DNA from: Rhizopus arrhizus | Lineage: Eukaryota > Mucoromycota > Mucoromycetes > Mucorales > Rhizopodaceae | Reading direction: 5' to 3' | DNA length: 64,000 nt | Assembly: GCA_024220505.1 (NCBI GenBank) | Contig: JAKZZE010000033.1 | Span: forward strand, 124,001 to 188,000 | Shown here: one piece after another, positions 52,429-64,000 of the stretch | Numbering within the stretch: the stretch's first letter is position 1 | Layout of the letters: each line of letters begins with the position of its first letter | Translations under genes and position numbers: made by a program | The notes under the pieces: model-generated | Told to the model about the DNA's origin: nothing | The model's input: only the letters and a program-made list of their open reading frames with translations | The model's database searches: none

Positions 52429-54326
52429 TTATAAAGAAAAAGAAAAAAGAATGGGAAAAAAAAATTTGAAATTTATAATTTCTGTTGTGAAAATCGCGGA
52501 TCGGTTAAACCATGCCACCGTTTACTTTAAAAAGTAAATGCACACATTTTGTATGAAAAAAATAGATAATGTTTTTCAATCATCTTTTTATTGTCTTTTT
52601 CTTCACAAACTATCTTGTTAAGTATTGTTTGTTTGAATATTAATTATTAAAAAAAATATTCGCTTATCGAATTTCATGTTACCCAAGGACCCACGTTCTT
52701 TGTTTTTCCAAGAAAACCCGAGATCCGATCTAATAAATTTTGACGCATATTCAACACCCATTTTCATTTACCCCACCCCCTTCTCCTTTAAATCAAAAAA
52801 AAACAGAAAAGAAAAAGTGCAGGTAATCCTCTTATGAAAGCATAAATTTATAATCATTCAACTATTAAACCATCCAATTAGCTAGATTACAATACTTTTA
52901 TACTTTTTTTTTCCCCTTTCATGGATCATGTATTTGATGCTTGGAGCAAGATTTGATTATATTTCAATTTTGCACCTAAAAATATACTCCTTTTCCAATG
53001 ATTGTTTTGAAGAGGATCTAAAGCACCGTTTTGCGTGCTTTTGTAGAATATATAAAAAAATAGATCAAATACAAAGTGTTTGTTGAAACAAACCGATAAC
53101 AACTTTATCAATTTGAGTGTATTCATTGTGCTTTAAAACAATTTATGCTCTTTCTTTATACCATATCTCACAGCATGGTTATTTGAAAAGAGATGTTAAG
53201 AAAAGAGCAAATTTATGAGGAATTTTATAATTTTTCAAAGTATACGATATCCTCATCTCCAGTTTGACTGTAAGAGATCTTGTTATATTATATATGTGAC
53301 ACTCTTTGTTAAAATGAATCATAGGTCAAATAACATAGAATTTAGCAAGTATTCATACTAAAGCAATCAGCAAGAAGGAAAAGTATGAAACATAAAATGA
53401 ATCAATTTTAATTTTAAATTAATGTCTACAGGAAAATCGGTGATGAATGCAGACTTAGAGCTAACAAATATTTGACAGATGCAAGAGGTAGAAAACCTAC
53501 AAGAAAAATTAATCGTGCTTCTATCGAATTAAAAACGAAACAGTTTAAAAAAGAGGCTAAAGGATTTCAATAATTAAAAGCTATAGACAACAGATATGTC
53601 TTTTTTTCTTTATCAAAAATAAGGAAGCAAATCTTCAAAATCTTGATCAAAGGCCATCATAAAGTAGGTCGTTATTGGTCACTAGACAAAAGGAATTGTA
53701 AAATACTACTTCATTGCGGCCACAGAAGAATAAAATAGCTCCAAAAAAAGCATTTATGGGTTGTATACAAAACCACATCCCGAGAGACATGAAGCAATCA
53801 ACAGTAAAGAAAGAGTGGTGAGTATTGATAAAAGAGCTAATTGTATCAATTTAATTGGGCTATAATTCGTTCTGGAAAAGGTGTTTGGATATACAGACTG
53901 TTTTTGAAGGAATATCAAGAATTCTTTTGAACAAAGTTTGTTAGTTTTTAACAACCAAACCAGAGTAAATCAAAGGCAAGATTAGGCTTTGTTAACTGAA
54001 ATAATTTGATTAAAAGGAATGAATGAAAAAATTATGTCAGTAAAAAGGTATTTTATAAGATTACTTACTATTTATCGTGAAATGATAATAGTGAAAAATT
54101 AATTTTGCTTATTTTAATCCAAAGTCAAGCTATTATTTATATTTGGTATGCATCGTTAAGTCTCTTATTCATCCTTCTCAACTTGTATATTTAAATAGGA
54201 TGCTTTAACGAAAGGTTGATATAATGCACGTGACATGACGTTTTTAAATCTGGGATTTCTTTTATTTCTCTCTTTTTTTTTTTTCTTCCCTTCTTTTTAT
54301 CCCTTCTCTTACTCTTTCTCGCGATA
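52429..54326. other. Long intergenic region with possible coding relic
   Basis: Promoters of the bZIP and Rab8 genes flank about 1.9 kb of AT-rich sequence. A 47-codon plus-strand stretch near 53431-53572 (ends KTKQFKKEAKGFQ) contains LTDARGRKPTRKINRAS. Its charged content resembles a transposase DNA-binding linker, but nothing supports a firm call. Confidence 0.4.
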
Positions 54327-55215
<889 letters not shown>

Positions 55216-55849
55216 CAAGTTACCCCTTCTCTTTCTTTCTTACCCTTTTTCTTTTTCTCTTTTTTTATGTATATGAGCTCGATTCATATCCATCCTTTTT
55301 TTCCCACTTTATAATAAAAGAGCTTGAATGATGTAAACTGCCCATTCGATAGTACCTTTGTCCTTGGTCAACCTGGGCTGATAATTGAATCATGACTCCG
55401 ATCATTGCTTTCTCTTGTTTTTGCCCCTGTAAACAGTAATCGTGTGTTCAAGACGTCATTTGTGTACAGTTGTCAAGTTCAAAAGTATGTGACATGTACA
55501 CTAGAAATGTAAGTGTGATAATGACATGGTCGGAGATTTGTATATAGTTTCTTTTGGATAAAAAGATATAGGTTGGAAGAGGGAAAACAAAGGGTTGATG
55601 TCTATTCTTTTTCTGTTGGAATAATTCAAGATAGAGTTGTTTAAAATACAACAGTTGAGAAAGAATAGTTAGCTCTACGTCAACTTGTCGTGTCATCTTA
55701 TCGAACTCGTGAAAACATTTGCCTTGACTAAAGACAGCAAAGACTGGGTTGAACAAGAGGTCTTTAGAGAGAAGAAAGACTATCGGAGTTATCAGTAAAA
55801 TCTTTTCATTTCTTTTCATTTCCTTTTCTTTTTTTTTTAATAATAAAAA
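55216..55849. other. Intergenic region with unexplained minus-strand ORF
   Basis: This holds the Rab8 3' flank and the SANT-protein promoter. A 123-codon minus-strand frame (55819-55448) begins MKRNEKILLITPIVFLL and ends TFELDNCTQMTS. It resembles nothing I know, and I treat it as probable chance. Confidence 0.3.
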
Positions 55850-56833
55850 ATGACATTTCTCTTGAGAGCATCTAAAACAAATACACTTTTCAGCTTAACT
55901 GCATTATGCAAACAATTTTCAGTGATTCGAATATCTACACCAAGCTTAATTCACATTAAACGAACGATCACAGACCTCAAAGAAACAGATGTATGCCGAG
56001 AAAAAGCTAAAGAGATTCGCCTAGCCAATGACATTCGTACGCGTTGTGTGTGGACAAAAGAAGAGGATAAACTGCTAATGAAACTGAACGAAGAATATCC
56101 AGGTCGATGGACAAAGATATCAACGTACTTTGTCGATCGATCTCCTATAGGTTGTAGGAACCGTCTGGGGCTCTTGCTTGACGTCAAACATCGGGGACCT
56201 TGGGAAAAGAGTGAGGTCAAGGCTTTGATAGAACTTTGTGAGGGAAAACGATGTGAGGATGTGACTGATTGGGAACGAATTCAATCTGCCTTACCTCGTC
56301 CACGTCCGATTGCGCTGATCAGACAAAAGTACAGCATGTGCGATCCTCACTTTCGTCAAGGCCACTGGACAAAACAGGAAACGGAATTATTGGAGAGTCT
56401 GATAAAAAAATATGGAGAGGATTGGGGGACTATCTCAAAGATGATTGGAACACGTTCCTCTATTCAATGTCATGAACGTTGGAAGTGGCAGCAGCAAAAG
56501 ATGACCAAAGGAAAATTTACATTAGAGGAAGATGCAAAGATTTTGAAATTAGTAAAAGAATATGGACTGAATTTTGGTGTCATTTGTAAAGTAATGGGAA
56601 CAGATCGTACCCCACGTCATGTCTCTCAACATTATCACAACATGCTGGATCCTGACGTGGATCGATCACCTTGGACAGAGGAAGAAGGAAGATTGATATA
56701 TAAAACATGTGTGAAATTAGAACGTAATATGAAAAAAACAAAGGAATTATTAAATTCAAAGCGTTCTTTAAGAGATATGTGGAATAAGTTTATGAAATAC
56801 GAAAAAATATATGGAAAAAAACCACAAGAATAA
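55850..56833 (+). CDS. Five-repeat SANT/Myb-like DNA-binding protein
   Basis: This is one exon of 327 residues. Five Myb/SANT-like units follow one another: CVWTKEEDKLLMKLNEEY...; RGPWEKSEVKALIELC...; QGHWTKQETELLESLIKKYG...; KGKFTLEEDAKILKLVKEYG...; RSPWTEEEGRLIYKTCV.... The third Trp of repeats is usually kept (GRWTKIS, DWERIQ, DWGTIS, FGVI). The arrangement recalls SNAPC4/Bas1-like multi-Myb proteins. The first about 40 residues (MTFLLRASKTNTLFSLTALC) are basic and hydroxylated without acids, which looks like a mitochondrial presequence and is unusual for a Myb protein. No intron is present, unlike most neighbours. Confidence 0.85.
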   Translation: MTFLLRASKTNTLFSLTALCKQFSVIRISTPSLIHIKRTITDLKETDVCREKAKEIRLANDIRTRCVWTKEEDKLLMKLNEEYPGRWTKISTYFVDRSPIGCRNRLGLLLDVKHRGPWEKSEVKALIELCEGKRCEDVTDWERIQSALPRPRPIALIRQKYSMCDPHFRQGHWTKQETELLESLIKKYGEDWGTISKMIGTRSSIQCHERWKWQQQKMTKGKFTLEEDAKILKLVKEYGLNFGVICKVMGTDRTPRHVSQHYHNMLDPDVDRSPWTEEEGRLIYKTCVKLERNMKKTKELLNSKRSLRDMWNKFMKYEKIYGKKPQE

Positions 56834-56876
56834 AAGTGTATTTTTTTTTTTTTTTTTTTCTATTTTGTTTTATAAA

Positions 56877-57657
<781 letters not shown>

Positions 57658-58420
57658 TTTTATTTTAATTAAAAAGAAAAGGAAAAAAAAAAAAAAAAAG
57701 TGGGCTTTGATAGAAAATAAGATTTGGGATGTTACATTATCAATCGATAAAAAAGGAGGAGGTTGGCGTCACAAAAAAAAATGAACTGTCAATACTGGGA
57801 AAAAAAAATAATAAATTTTTACTCAGATGAAAAAAACTGGATTCTTATAGACGACTCTATTCGATATCATCAGCAAAGACAGGGCTTAGATTCAAGACCA
57901 AAACATGCACTTTTTTTCATTTCTTTCAGGAACCAAAAAAAAAAAAAAAATGTTTCTAAGCCATCAAGTCTATCCCGAATTATTCAAAGACACTAAAAAG
58001 ATTCAAGATGACGGTTGCTATAAGGTAACGGAGTTTAATCCCGTTGAGGTCATCCTCACCCTCTTTCTGTCTGCAAAAAAGAAGTAAAGAAGTAAAGATC
58101 AGGTGACACTTTCTTTGTAAGAGGCAACAATAACAGAACTAAGGGGGCAAGTTTTGTTCAAGTTAAGGCTTATCTTGGATTAAATGGAATCATTCTTTGT
58201 TGACTGATAAGAATCATTCCTTTTTTGCTTATTTAAACTGTCTTTAGACTCTGAAAATAGCTTAATGAACTACAATGTTTGTAGAGCTTGAAAGGAATCT
58301 TTTTTTTTTTGTTTATCGATCGGTATTTAAAAATGTTGAAAAAAAAATTGTTTAAAACTTCTGTTCTCTTTCTTTCTCCCCTTTTCCTTTTCTTTTACAA
58401 TAAAAAAAAAAGAAATAAAA
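57658..58420. other. Intergenic region between YPT31-like and CCCH genes
   Basis: This contains both promoters (the genes diverge). Short plus-strand frames at 57763-58087 (for example FLSHQVYPELFKDTKKIQDD) are A-run-rich and look like noise, though a small gene cannot be excluded. Confidence 0.45.
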
Positions 58421-60217
58421 ATGTCTTTTGTTACTAAAGAATATCTTCGAGATTTAAATCTATTAGAAAAGGACGAGATAATAGTTGGAATCATTTTGAC
58501 ACTTTCTGCAGGTGTCATTACAGCTGTCATTTACTATTTCTCATTCTCAGGTAAGAAAGAGAGATCTAAACTATATTTTTTATGTGTAGATCTAAAACAG
58601 GAGTTTTTTTTAAAGGAAAAGAGAAACCAGAAATTAAAAGTAGAGAAATAAAAAGTAGAGAAGGTTTGTTTATTTGCTGTTAAAAAAAAGGGCACTGACA
58701 AACCTATTTGCATAGTCACTACATTAAAAGAGGAGGATAAAAAAACAATCAAACCTGTTGTTGCACAACCCAAAGTAAGGAAAAAATTTTTTTTTCCTTC
58801 TTGTTTCATGAATAATTTACTTACTGTGTGAGAGTTTAGGTTTCTGTAGAGCCCTCTTTTGTTCCTCTTGAAGCAACAGCAACTTCTGTTCTTTTAAAGA
58901 GCAAAGAACATGTTGTATCCATGGCAACTCCTTTTCTGGCAGACTATGAGGCTACTACAGCATCTGTTCTTTTAACTGCTCATAATTATATTGCCTCTTT
59001 ACCAAAAGCCGTTGACCCTTTCCTTGCCAGCTATGAAGCAACGACAGCAAGTAATTTGTTAGAATCACAAAAATACATTGATTCCATCCCAACACCAGTT
59101 GAACCTTTCCTTGCTGATTATGAGGCTACAACAGCTTCTTCATTATTAACGGCATCGGAATATATTTCTTCCATGCCCAAACCACCTTCACCTTTTCTTG
59201 CAAAGTACGAAATTACGACGGCTGCCAACTTATTAGAAGCAAGTGAATACATTAGCAACTTACCTAAGCCAGTGAAACCATTCTTGGCTAACTATGAAGC
59301 AACATCTGCTTCTGTCTTGTTGAAGGCGACTGAATATATTGAAAATTTACCCAAGCCTGTTGAACCTTTCCTTGCTGATTATGAAGCAACCACAGCTTCT
59401 GGCTTATTAAAAGCAAACGAATACATCAGCAATTTGCCCAAGCCTGTGGAACCTTTTCTTGCCCACTATGAGGCGACAACTGCAAGTAGTATATTAGAAG
59501 CAGGTGAATACATCAACAATTTGCCTAAACCATCTACACCTTTCCTCGCCAATTATGAAGCAACTACAGCCTGTAGCTTATTAAACGCTAATGAATACAT
59601 TAATAATTTACCCAAGCCAGTAGAACCCTTCTTGGCCAACTATGAAGCTACTACTGCAAATAGTTTATTAGAAGCACAAGAATACATTACCTCGCTATCA
59701 CAAACATCACTCAATCGATCCTCTTTTTCCGTATCAGCCAGTCCCTTTCAGCCAAGCAAAGACTTCATACCCTCCAGTCCTCAAGTGATGCTTTTCTCTG
59801 ACCCCGATTCCCCTGCCGACTCGGAACCTGAAACGGTCGTAGATGATGGATCTGTGTTTGTGATGGCTAATAATTCATTTATACCTTACGATGAAAAAGC
59901 TTGGGCTCGTGCAGAGAAGATTCAAAAGCAATCACAAAATCATTTTCCTAAAATGAAATCACGTTGTAATTATTGGCCAAACTGTACAAACAAACATTGT
60001 AAATATTGGCATCCAGTGAAAGATTGCCGGTGAGTTCATGAATATCCTTTGCTCTTTTTTTTTTTCTTTCTCTTTACTGACAGTATTACATAGCATGGGA
60101 GATGAATGTACGTTTGCAGAACGTTGTATGTTTCTTCATCCTTCAGATTATGGTTTATCTCATCGTAAAAAGAGACCTCACAAACAAACCAAAAGAACTG
60201 TGAGCAATGTCTTTTAA
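58421..60217 (+). CDS. Membrane-anchored 29-residue-repeat protein with tandem CCCH zinc fingers
   Basis: Five exons (58421-58550, 58616-58663, 58716-58774, 58840-60029, 60094-60217) give 516 residues. Residues 19-41 form one membrane segment (EIIVGIILTLSAGVITAVIYY). A Lys/Glu-rich linker follows. From residue 110 to 370 there are nine repeats of exactly 29 residues with consensus PFLADYEATTASxLLEANEY and then ISNLPKPVE; a degenerate copy (PSFVPLEATATSVLLKS) precedes them. A Ser/Pro/acid-rich stretch leads to two CCCH fingers: Cys455-x5-Cys461-x4-Cys466-x3-His470 and Cys475-x5-Cys481-x5-Cys487-x3-His491, spacing close to Nab2/ZC3H14 fingers that bind poly(A). I know no protein with this set of parts. 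An RNA-tethering role at a membrane is inference. Confidence 0.85.
58930..59712 (+). repeat. Nine 87-bp tandem coding repeats
   Basis: The units are in frame and of identical length (29 codons) but differ at many synonymous sites. Each begins with a codon run for Pro-Phe-Leu-Ala and ends with Leu-Pro-Lys-Pro or a close variant. The lack of recent unit identity points to an old, selected array. Confidence 0.95.
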
Positions 60218-60246
60218 TATACGTTTTAATGCTTAATAAAAAAAAA

Positions 60247-62137
60247 TTAGTCTTTATTTTTAGAAACTTTTTCTAGTTGATTTGAAATGTTTGCCAAATA
60301 TCTTGACTTTATAATCTCATCATCTGTCCAACCATTAAATACCTCTTTATCAGAATCACTTTCATCCTCGTCATTATTACTCGAGTCGTTTTCATGGTTG
60401 TAAAGTTCATCGTCATAAAACATACCAAACACTTCATCACTTCCTATATCTGATAACGAAGACTTTCTGCTCTCTTCTGATCTACTGCTATTTGGACTCT
60501 TTGCAGACTTGCGTTCTTCGTGCGATTCAACCACAGCAAATGATTTTTGTCTTTCACGCTTATTCCAATGAAGACAATTTTGAAGTGAATTGAACCAATC
60601 TGTCGCTTGATCTTCTTTGCAGACGGTCGGAAAGGGATATCCTGAAGCTGTCACTTTAATATGATCGCCTTGTTTGAGTTCAACTCTTCCACGTCCATCA
60701 AAACTAGCCCATGCTGTATTTCTTGAATTAAAGGGTACACAGATACGTAGTTCCATTGAATCTGGCACGAGCGTAGGTCGAAAAGAGAGTGTGTGAGGAC
60801 AGATGGGCGTGATGAGCGTAGCATGAATATCAGGATGTGTCAGTGATCCACCAGCAGATAACTAACAAGTGTTACTTTAAGTTTCAGTTCAAAAGGAAAC
60901 TTACAGAATAAGCAGTACTTCCGGTGGGAGTAGAAATCGCCAAGCCATCTGCTTGTACGGTCGTCAGATGCTTTTCATCACCAAATAATTCTAGCAAACT
61001 CATGTAAGGGCTCGGACCACGATCGACTACAAGGTCATTGATGACATGATACTTTTCCACAGGCACTGTTGTAAAGCAAGGCACCTGTCGTTCCTCACCT
61101 ATCTTTTCTTCTTCTTCATACACGTCCTCACCATCGACCTCACCAAATTTCTTTTTGCCCTGCTGCTGACACCAGCCACCGACAGTCAGCTTACCGGTCA
61201 CTGGGTTTCTCACGACGTTTCTCAACTGCACCGCATTTGCGTCCTCAGGTGATTTACAATCCGGATGAGGCACACGACGATAGACAGTGCAGGTCAATCG
61301 ACCACGCAAGTTGATGCGTACGCCGGTCTCTATGGCCTTGTCAAGGTGTTCCTTGTATCTGCCGTAATCAAACGGAGTCAAGAAGCCAAGGGAACCTAAA
61401 TGAAATGGAATGACAGGCGGAACATAGTTTTGAAATAACCAAGAAGAAAACAAGACCTAACCATCACGGTCTGTTAGCATCTCCCTCTTTCTTCTGCTGC
61501 CTTCCTTACCGTTCCATCACCTCCAAGCTAAAGAAAAGATAGATGGGGATTAATACGACTGTGAACAGGTTCCGGTATGTCAGCTTACAGTGATAATAAA
61601 ATCAAATAGCTTGGGTTGAGAAGCACAGAGTTGAGGTGTCCAAAATTTTAGCTTTTCGGTAACGAATGCATGGTTTTTCTGTAGGCTTTCATACTTGAAT
61701 CGTTTGGATTCTTTTAATTTTTCATCCACATATCTTTATATTATCAATACATGGTTCATCTTCTATCATCACTGAGACTTACACTGTAATGCCACTTTTC
61801 ATGGCATATCTTGGAGTTTCAATTAAATACAAAGCTACTTCACGAGTAATTGGAATGAGTGAACGATCACCAGGCTTTGTAATCAACATCACCGTCTTTG
61901 GATTCTCCCACTTGACACGAGTCTTGCCTGCAGTGAAATAGTTTGTTTGCGTTTACTCTTTTCTTTTTCTTTTTTTCTTACCTAGTTTTTTTGCTACTTC
62001 TCTTACTGCACCTGCGGTATCTGTTAAATAAGATGTATGCTCTTCTCTAGGAATGGTTTTTACTGAAGAGGATCTTCTTCTAGACGTGATACTTGCAGAC
62101 GCATTATCATAGGTTGATATATCAGACAAAGAACTCA
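60247..62137 (-). CDS. ATP-NAD kinase
   Basis: The start at 62137 gives MSSLSDISTYDNASAS with a Ser/Arg-rich head. The next exon has WENPKTVMLITKPGDRSL. The NAD-kinase motif LGGDGTV spans an intron and continues as LFSSWLFQ, then PPVIPFHLGSLGFLTPF. An insertion follows (PEDANAVQLRNVVRNPVTGK and an acidic stretch). The second motif is VDRGPSPYMSLLELFGDE with ADGLAISTPTGSTAYSLSAG. The third is HPDIHATLITPICPHTLSFR. The long C-terminal tail is acidic and Ser-rich. The enzyme makes NADP from NAD. The lack of a clear presequence suggests a cytosolic Utr1-like form. Seven or so exons are intact. Confidence 0.92.
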
Positions 62138-62440
62138 TTTTTACCAAAATGAAAAAAAAAAAGAGAAAAAAAAAAAAAAAAAAAATGGGTTGCATAAACA
62201 GCTGTAATAGGATAGAGCGGGGCTCAGTTGTATGACTTTACAAAGCCATAAACCCTGAAATAATTTCTATTTTTGGAGATTTGTACTTTGATTTTTCGGA
62301 TGATTTAAGATTAAATTGTTCCTTTCACACATTCAATAAAGCAGAAGCGTATCTTTTTCTTTAGCCACACTCTCTGCCTCTCATTTGGCTGACTTTTTTT
62401 TTTTTTTTTTTTTTTTTCGTTCAAAAGATTATATTTTATA
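62138..62440. other. NAD kinase promoter region
   Basis: A 20-nt A run at 62166-62185 (coding-strand T tract) lies just upstream of the NAD kinase ATG. The rest is AT-rich, with a T run at 62395-62417 belonging to the 3' side of the next minus-strand gene. Confidence 0.6.
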
Positions 62441-62785
62441 TTAAATAGGTATTAAATAATCATTACTGTTATCTTGTTCCTTGTTCCGACTGTGGTTTGT
62501 AGATAATTTTGTAAAAAAGAGTGGTCCTGCACACATACTTGTATCTATCGAAAGCTTGGGTAATTTCTTTTTCTTTGTCATGACTTCTCCATCCGGGCTA
62601 CTTGCGCTGTCTTCAGAATCATCGCTTGGTATCAATGGTGGTGGGGATGGTATGCGTAGTGCGATGTTTGGATTTAATTTGTATTGAATTGGAAATGAGC
62701 CACGATCATAATCAAGGGGTGAGTAGGTGTCTATGATAACAATATGTTCTGTGTCAAAGCGGACTTGTTTCTTTAAGCAAGACAT
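62441..62785 (-). CDS. Small hypothetical protein with RVxF-like motif
   Basis: One exon, 114 residues. The N-terminus reads KKQVRFDTEHIVII, where KQVRF matches the RVxF docking motif for protein phosphatase 1 (known consensus [RK]-x(0-1)-[VI]-x-[FW]). It is followed by DTYSPLDYDRGSFPIQY, a YSPxxYDR block I have seen in unrelated fungal regulators. The rest is Pro/Ser/acid-rich and disordered. I do not know the protein. PP1 binding is inference. A 22-nt coding-strand T tract lies 8-29 bp upstream of the ATG. Confidence 0.65.
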   Translation of the reverse strand: MSCLKKQVRFDTEHIVIIDTYSPLDYDRGSFPIQYKLNPNIALRIPSPPPLIPSDDSEDSASSPDGEVMTKKKKLPKLSIDTSMCAGPLFFTKLSTNHSRNKEQDNSNDYLIPI

Positions 62786-62792
62786 GATTATT

Positions 62793-62814
62793 AAAAAAAA
62801 AAAAAAAAAAAAAA
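62793..62814. repeat. 22-nt poly(A) on + strand (coding-strand T tract)
   Basis: Pure A run just upstream of the minus-strand ATG at 62785. Confidence 0.95.
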
Positions 62815-62930
62815 GAGAAAAGAGAGAGATTATTTATATTATACAAAAATAACTTTTTGATGTTATACAGATTATAAAAATAACTTTTTTTTTTTTTTTT
62901 TTTTTTTTTTCTATGCTTTCCTCTCCAACT

Positions 62931-64000
62931 TTATTCCGTTTTTGGCTTTATGTTTTTAGATACTTCTTCAATAAGTGCACTTTCTTCATCAGTAATTGGG
63001 CCACATCGTTTAATCATGGCTTGAATCTGAGCAACGTATTGCTCAATGGTATCGGATGTAGGTGTACCAAATGATTGGAAATTTAAACCAGAAAATACTT
63101 CAGCTACAGTCTGTTTAAAGTTTATCCATTTTTTCTTTTCTTCCCGTAGCCGATTGTAATCTTCTGTGATTCTACTTAGTGTTCTTGACATTTCCTCTTT
63201 TTCAATCGCCATCTTTCGAAGTTCTTCTCTCAATTTCTTTGTTTCATCTTTATCACCATTGGTTTTCCATGTCTCTGTTGACTTTCTTTGGACACTTTCA
63301 ATATCAAAGAAAGGTTTGCTGGATGTTATACTTGGTGTCATTGGTTGATGTGTATTATTATTGGCAGTCCATCTTGGCGCATTATTTGATGGCTGTGGAT
63401 GAACATCAGGTCCGTTCATCTTCTTTAATGGTGGTACAATAGAAGAAACACTGGGTCTGTGATGGCCTAATGCTAATTTTGGTTTGAGAGGCGTTGAAGG
63501 ACCACTGGAGGAGATGCCGATGGTTGTATTGATTTGTTGAAGAGGGGGTGTGGTGATACTGGGTCTTTTATATCTACGCCAAGTGTATTCTTTGATTCAA
63601 AATTAGATTTCTTCCTTTTTGCTTCATACATGTCTCGATAAGAATTTCCTTTCTTTATTTTTTTTGAAGTGCCCATGTCATCATCATCATCATCATCATC
63701 ATCATCGTCTGAATTTGGTACTGATCCACTAGGTCTTTTGATTGGTATCTCTTTCTTAAGTGGTCCCTTCCTGATCGGTCGTTTCTCTTCATCATTCTCT
63801 TCATTCTCTTCATTATCGTCTGTTTTATCCACATCACTGTCTTCATCAGAAGTTTCTTTTGATGAACCAGGGCGAAGGCGTCGACGGTTAAGAAATTTCT
63901 TGGTTGGATAATTGAATAAATGCTTAATGCATTTAGGTGAATAATAACTAGGAACTGCTACTGAAGCTGTAATCAAACCATTGTTAATAGCACATGTAGC
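62931..64000 (-). CDS. Coiled-coil, acidic nuclear-type protein, partial (5' end outside window)
   Basis: Read on the minus strand from the edge: SYYSPKCIKHLFNYPTKKFL, then a basic RRRLRPGSSKE patch, Asp/Glu-rich runs (DDNEENEENDEEKRPIRKG and an 11-Asp run), a KKIKKG-like signal and SYRDMYEAKRKKS. After a reading-frame change near 63545 the text continues PLKPKLALGHHRPSVS. A coiled coil follows (ETKKLREELRKMAIEKEEMS to DYNRLREEKKKWINF), and the C-terminus is AMIKRCGPITDEESALIEEV. Charge and motifs suggest a nuclear scaffold. I do not recognise the family. The frame change sits at a C-run (63543-63550 region), where one extra base would restore a continuous frame. An intron could not be fitted. 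Confidence 0.6.

Noticed and set aside
55448..55819. 123-codon minus-strand ORF in the SANT-protein promoter
   Set aside because: No similarity, hydrophobic/AT-driven composition, overlaps a promoter. Kept only as a remark.
57763..58087. Short plus-strand frames with A-runs
   Set aside because: A-run-rich, no recognisable domain, no clean splice model.

Overview
The window is AT-rich nuclear DNA from a filamentous fungus. Genes are compact and often interrupted by 45-80 bp introns, mostly GT-AG with a few GC-AG. Gene content (COPII, Rab, OSCA/CSC1, PalB calpain, BIM1-like copper protein, SMP-C2 tether) is fungal. The decayed DDE and LINE-type elements, the multi-SANT protein and the base composition suggest an early-diverging fungus of the Mucoromycota/Mucorales type; that placement is an inference, not a phylogeny.

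Layout. 1-6.1 kb: tail of a SYLF/Ysc84 gene, a Cid1-type nucleotidyltransferase, a RIE1-like multi-TM RING-H2 ligase, ERV14/cornichon, an O-fucosyltransferase-like enzyme and a Prx5-type peroxiredoxin. 6.7-12.9 kb: two DNA-repair genes, XRCC4-like and MSH2, on the minus strand. 13.6-15.3 kb: a dead LINE reverse transcriptase followed by a dead DDE transposase. 15.6-24.5 kb: SEC23, a BIM1-like GPI protein, a histidine phosphatase, LPD1 and a pyrimidine 5'-nucleotidase. 25-31 kb: a CSC1/OSCA channel and NOP58. 31-39.6 kb: a gene-poor stretch with a LINE relic, a dead Tc1/mariner transposase, repeated non-coding units, a GA microsatellite and one tRNA-Pro(CGG). 39.6-50.9 kb: an SMP-C2 tether (tricalbin/Mug190 type), a broken sulfide:quinone oxidoreductase, GCV3 (glycine cleavage H), a PalB/RIM13 calpain and the OST subunit SWP1. 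51-64 kb: a bZIP factor, Rab8/SEC4, a five-repeat SANT/Myb protein, Rab11/YPT31, a membrane-anchored tandem-repeat CCCH zinc-finger protein, NAD kinase, a small RVxF-motif protein and the 3' part of a coiled-coil gene that runs off the window.

Functional links. Secretory-pathway genes are frequent (ERV14, SEC23, SWP1, SEC4-like, YPT31-like, SMP-C2 tether). LPD1 and GCV3 act in the same lipoyl cycle of glycine cleavage, and MSH2 and the XRCC4-like gene are neighbouring repair genes. The arrangement otherwise looks like ordinary eukaryotic gene order, not operons.

The strongest candidate for something undescribed is the gene at 58421-60217. It encodes one N-terminal membrane segment, nine perfect-length 29-residue repeats plus one degenerate copy, and a tandem pair of Nab2/ZC3H14-like CCCH zinc fingers. 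I do not recognise this architecture.
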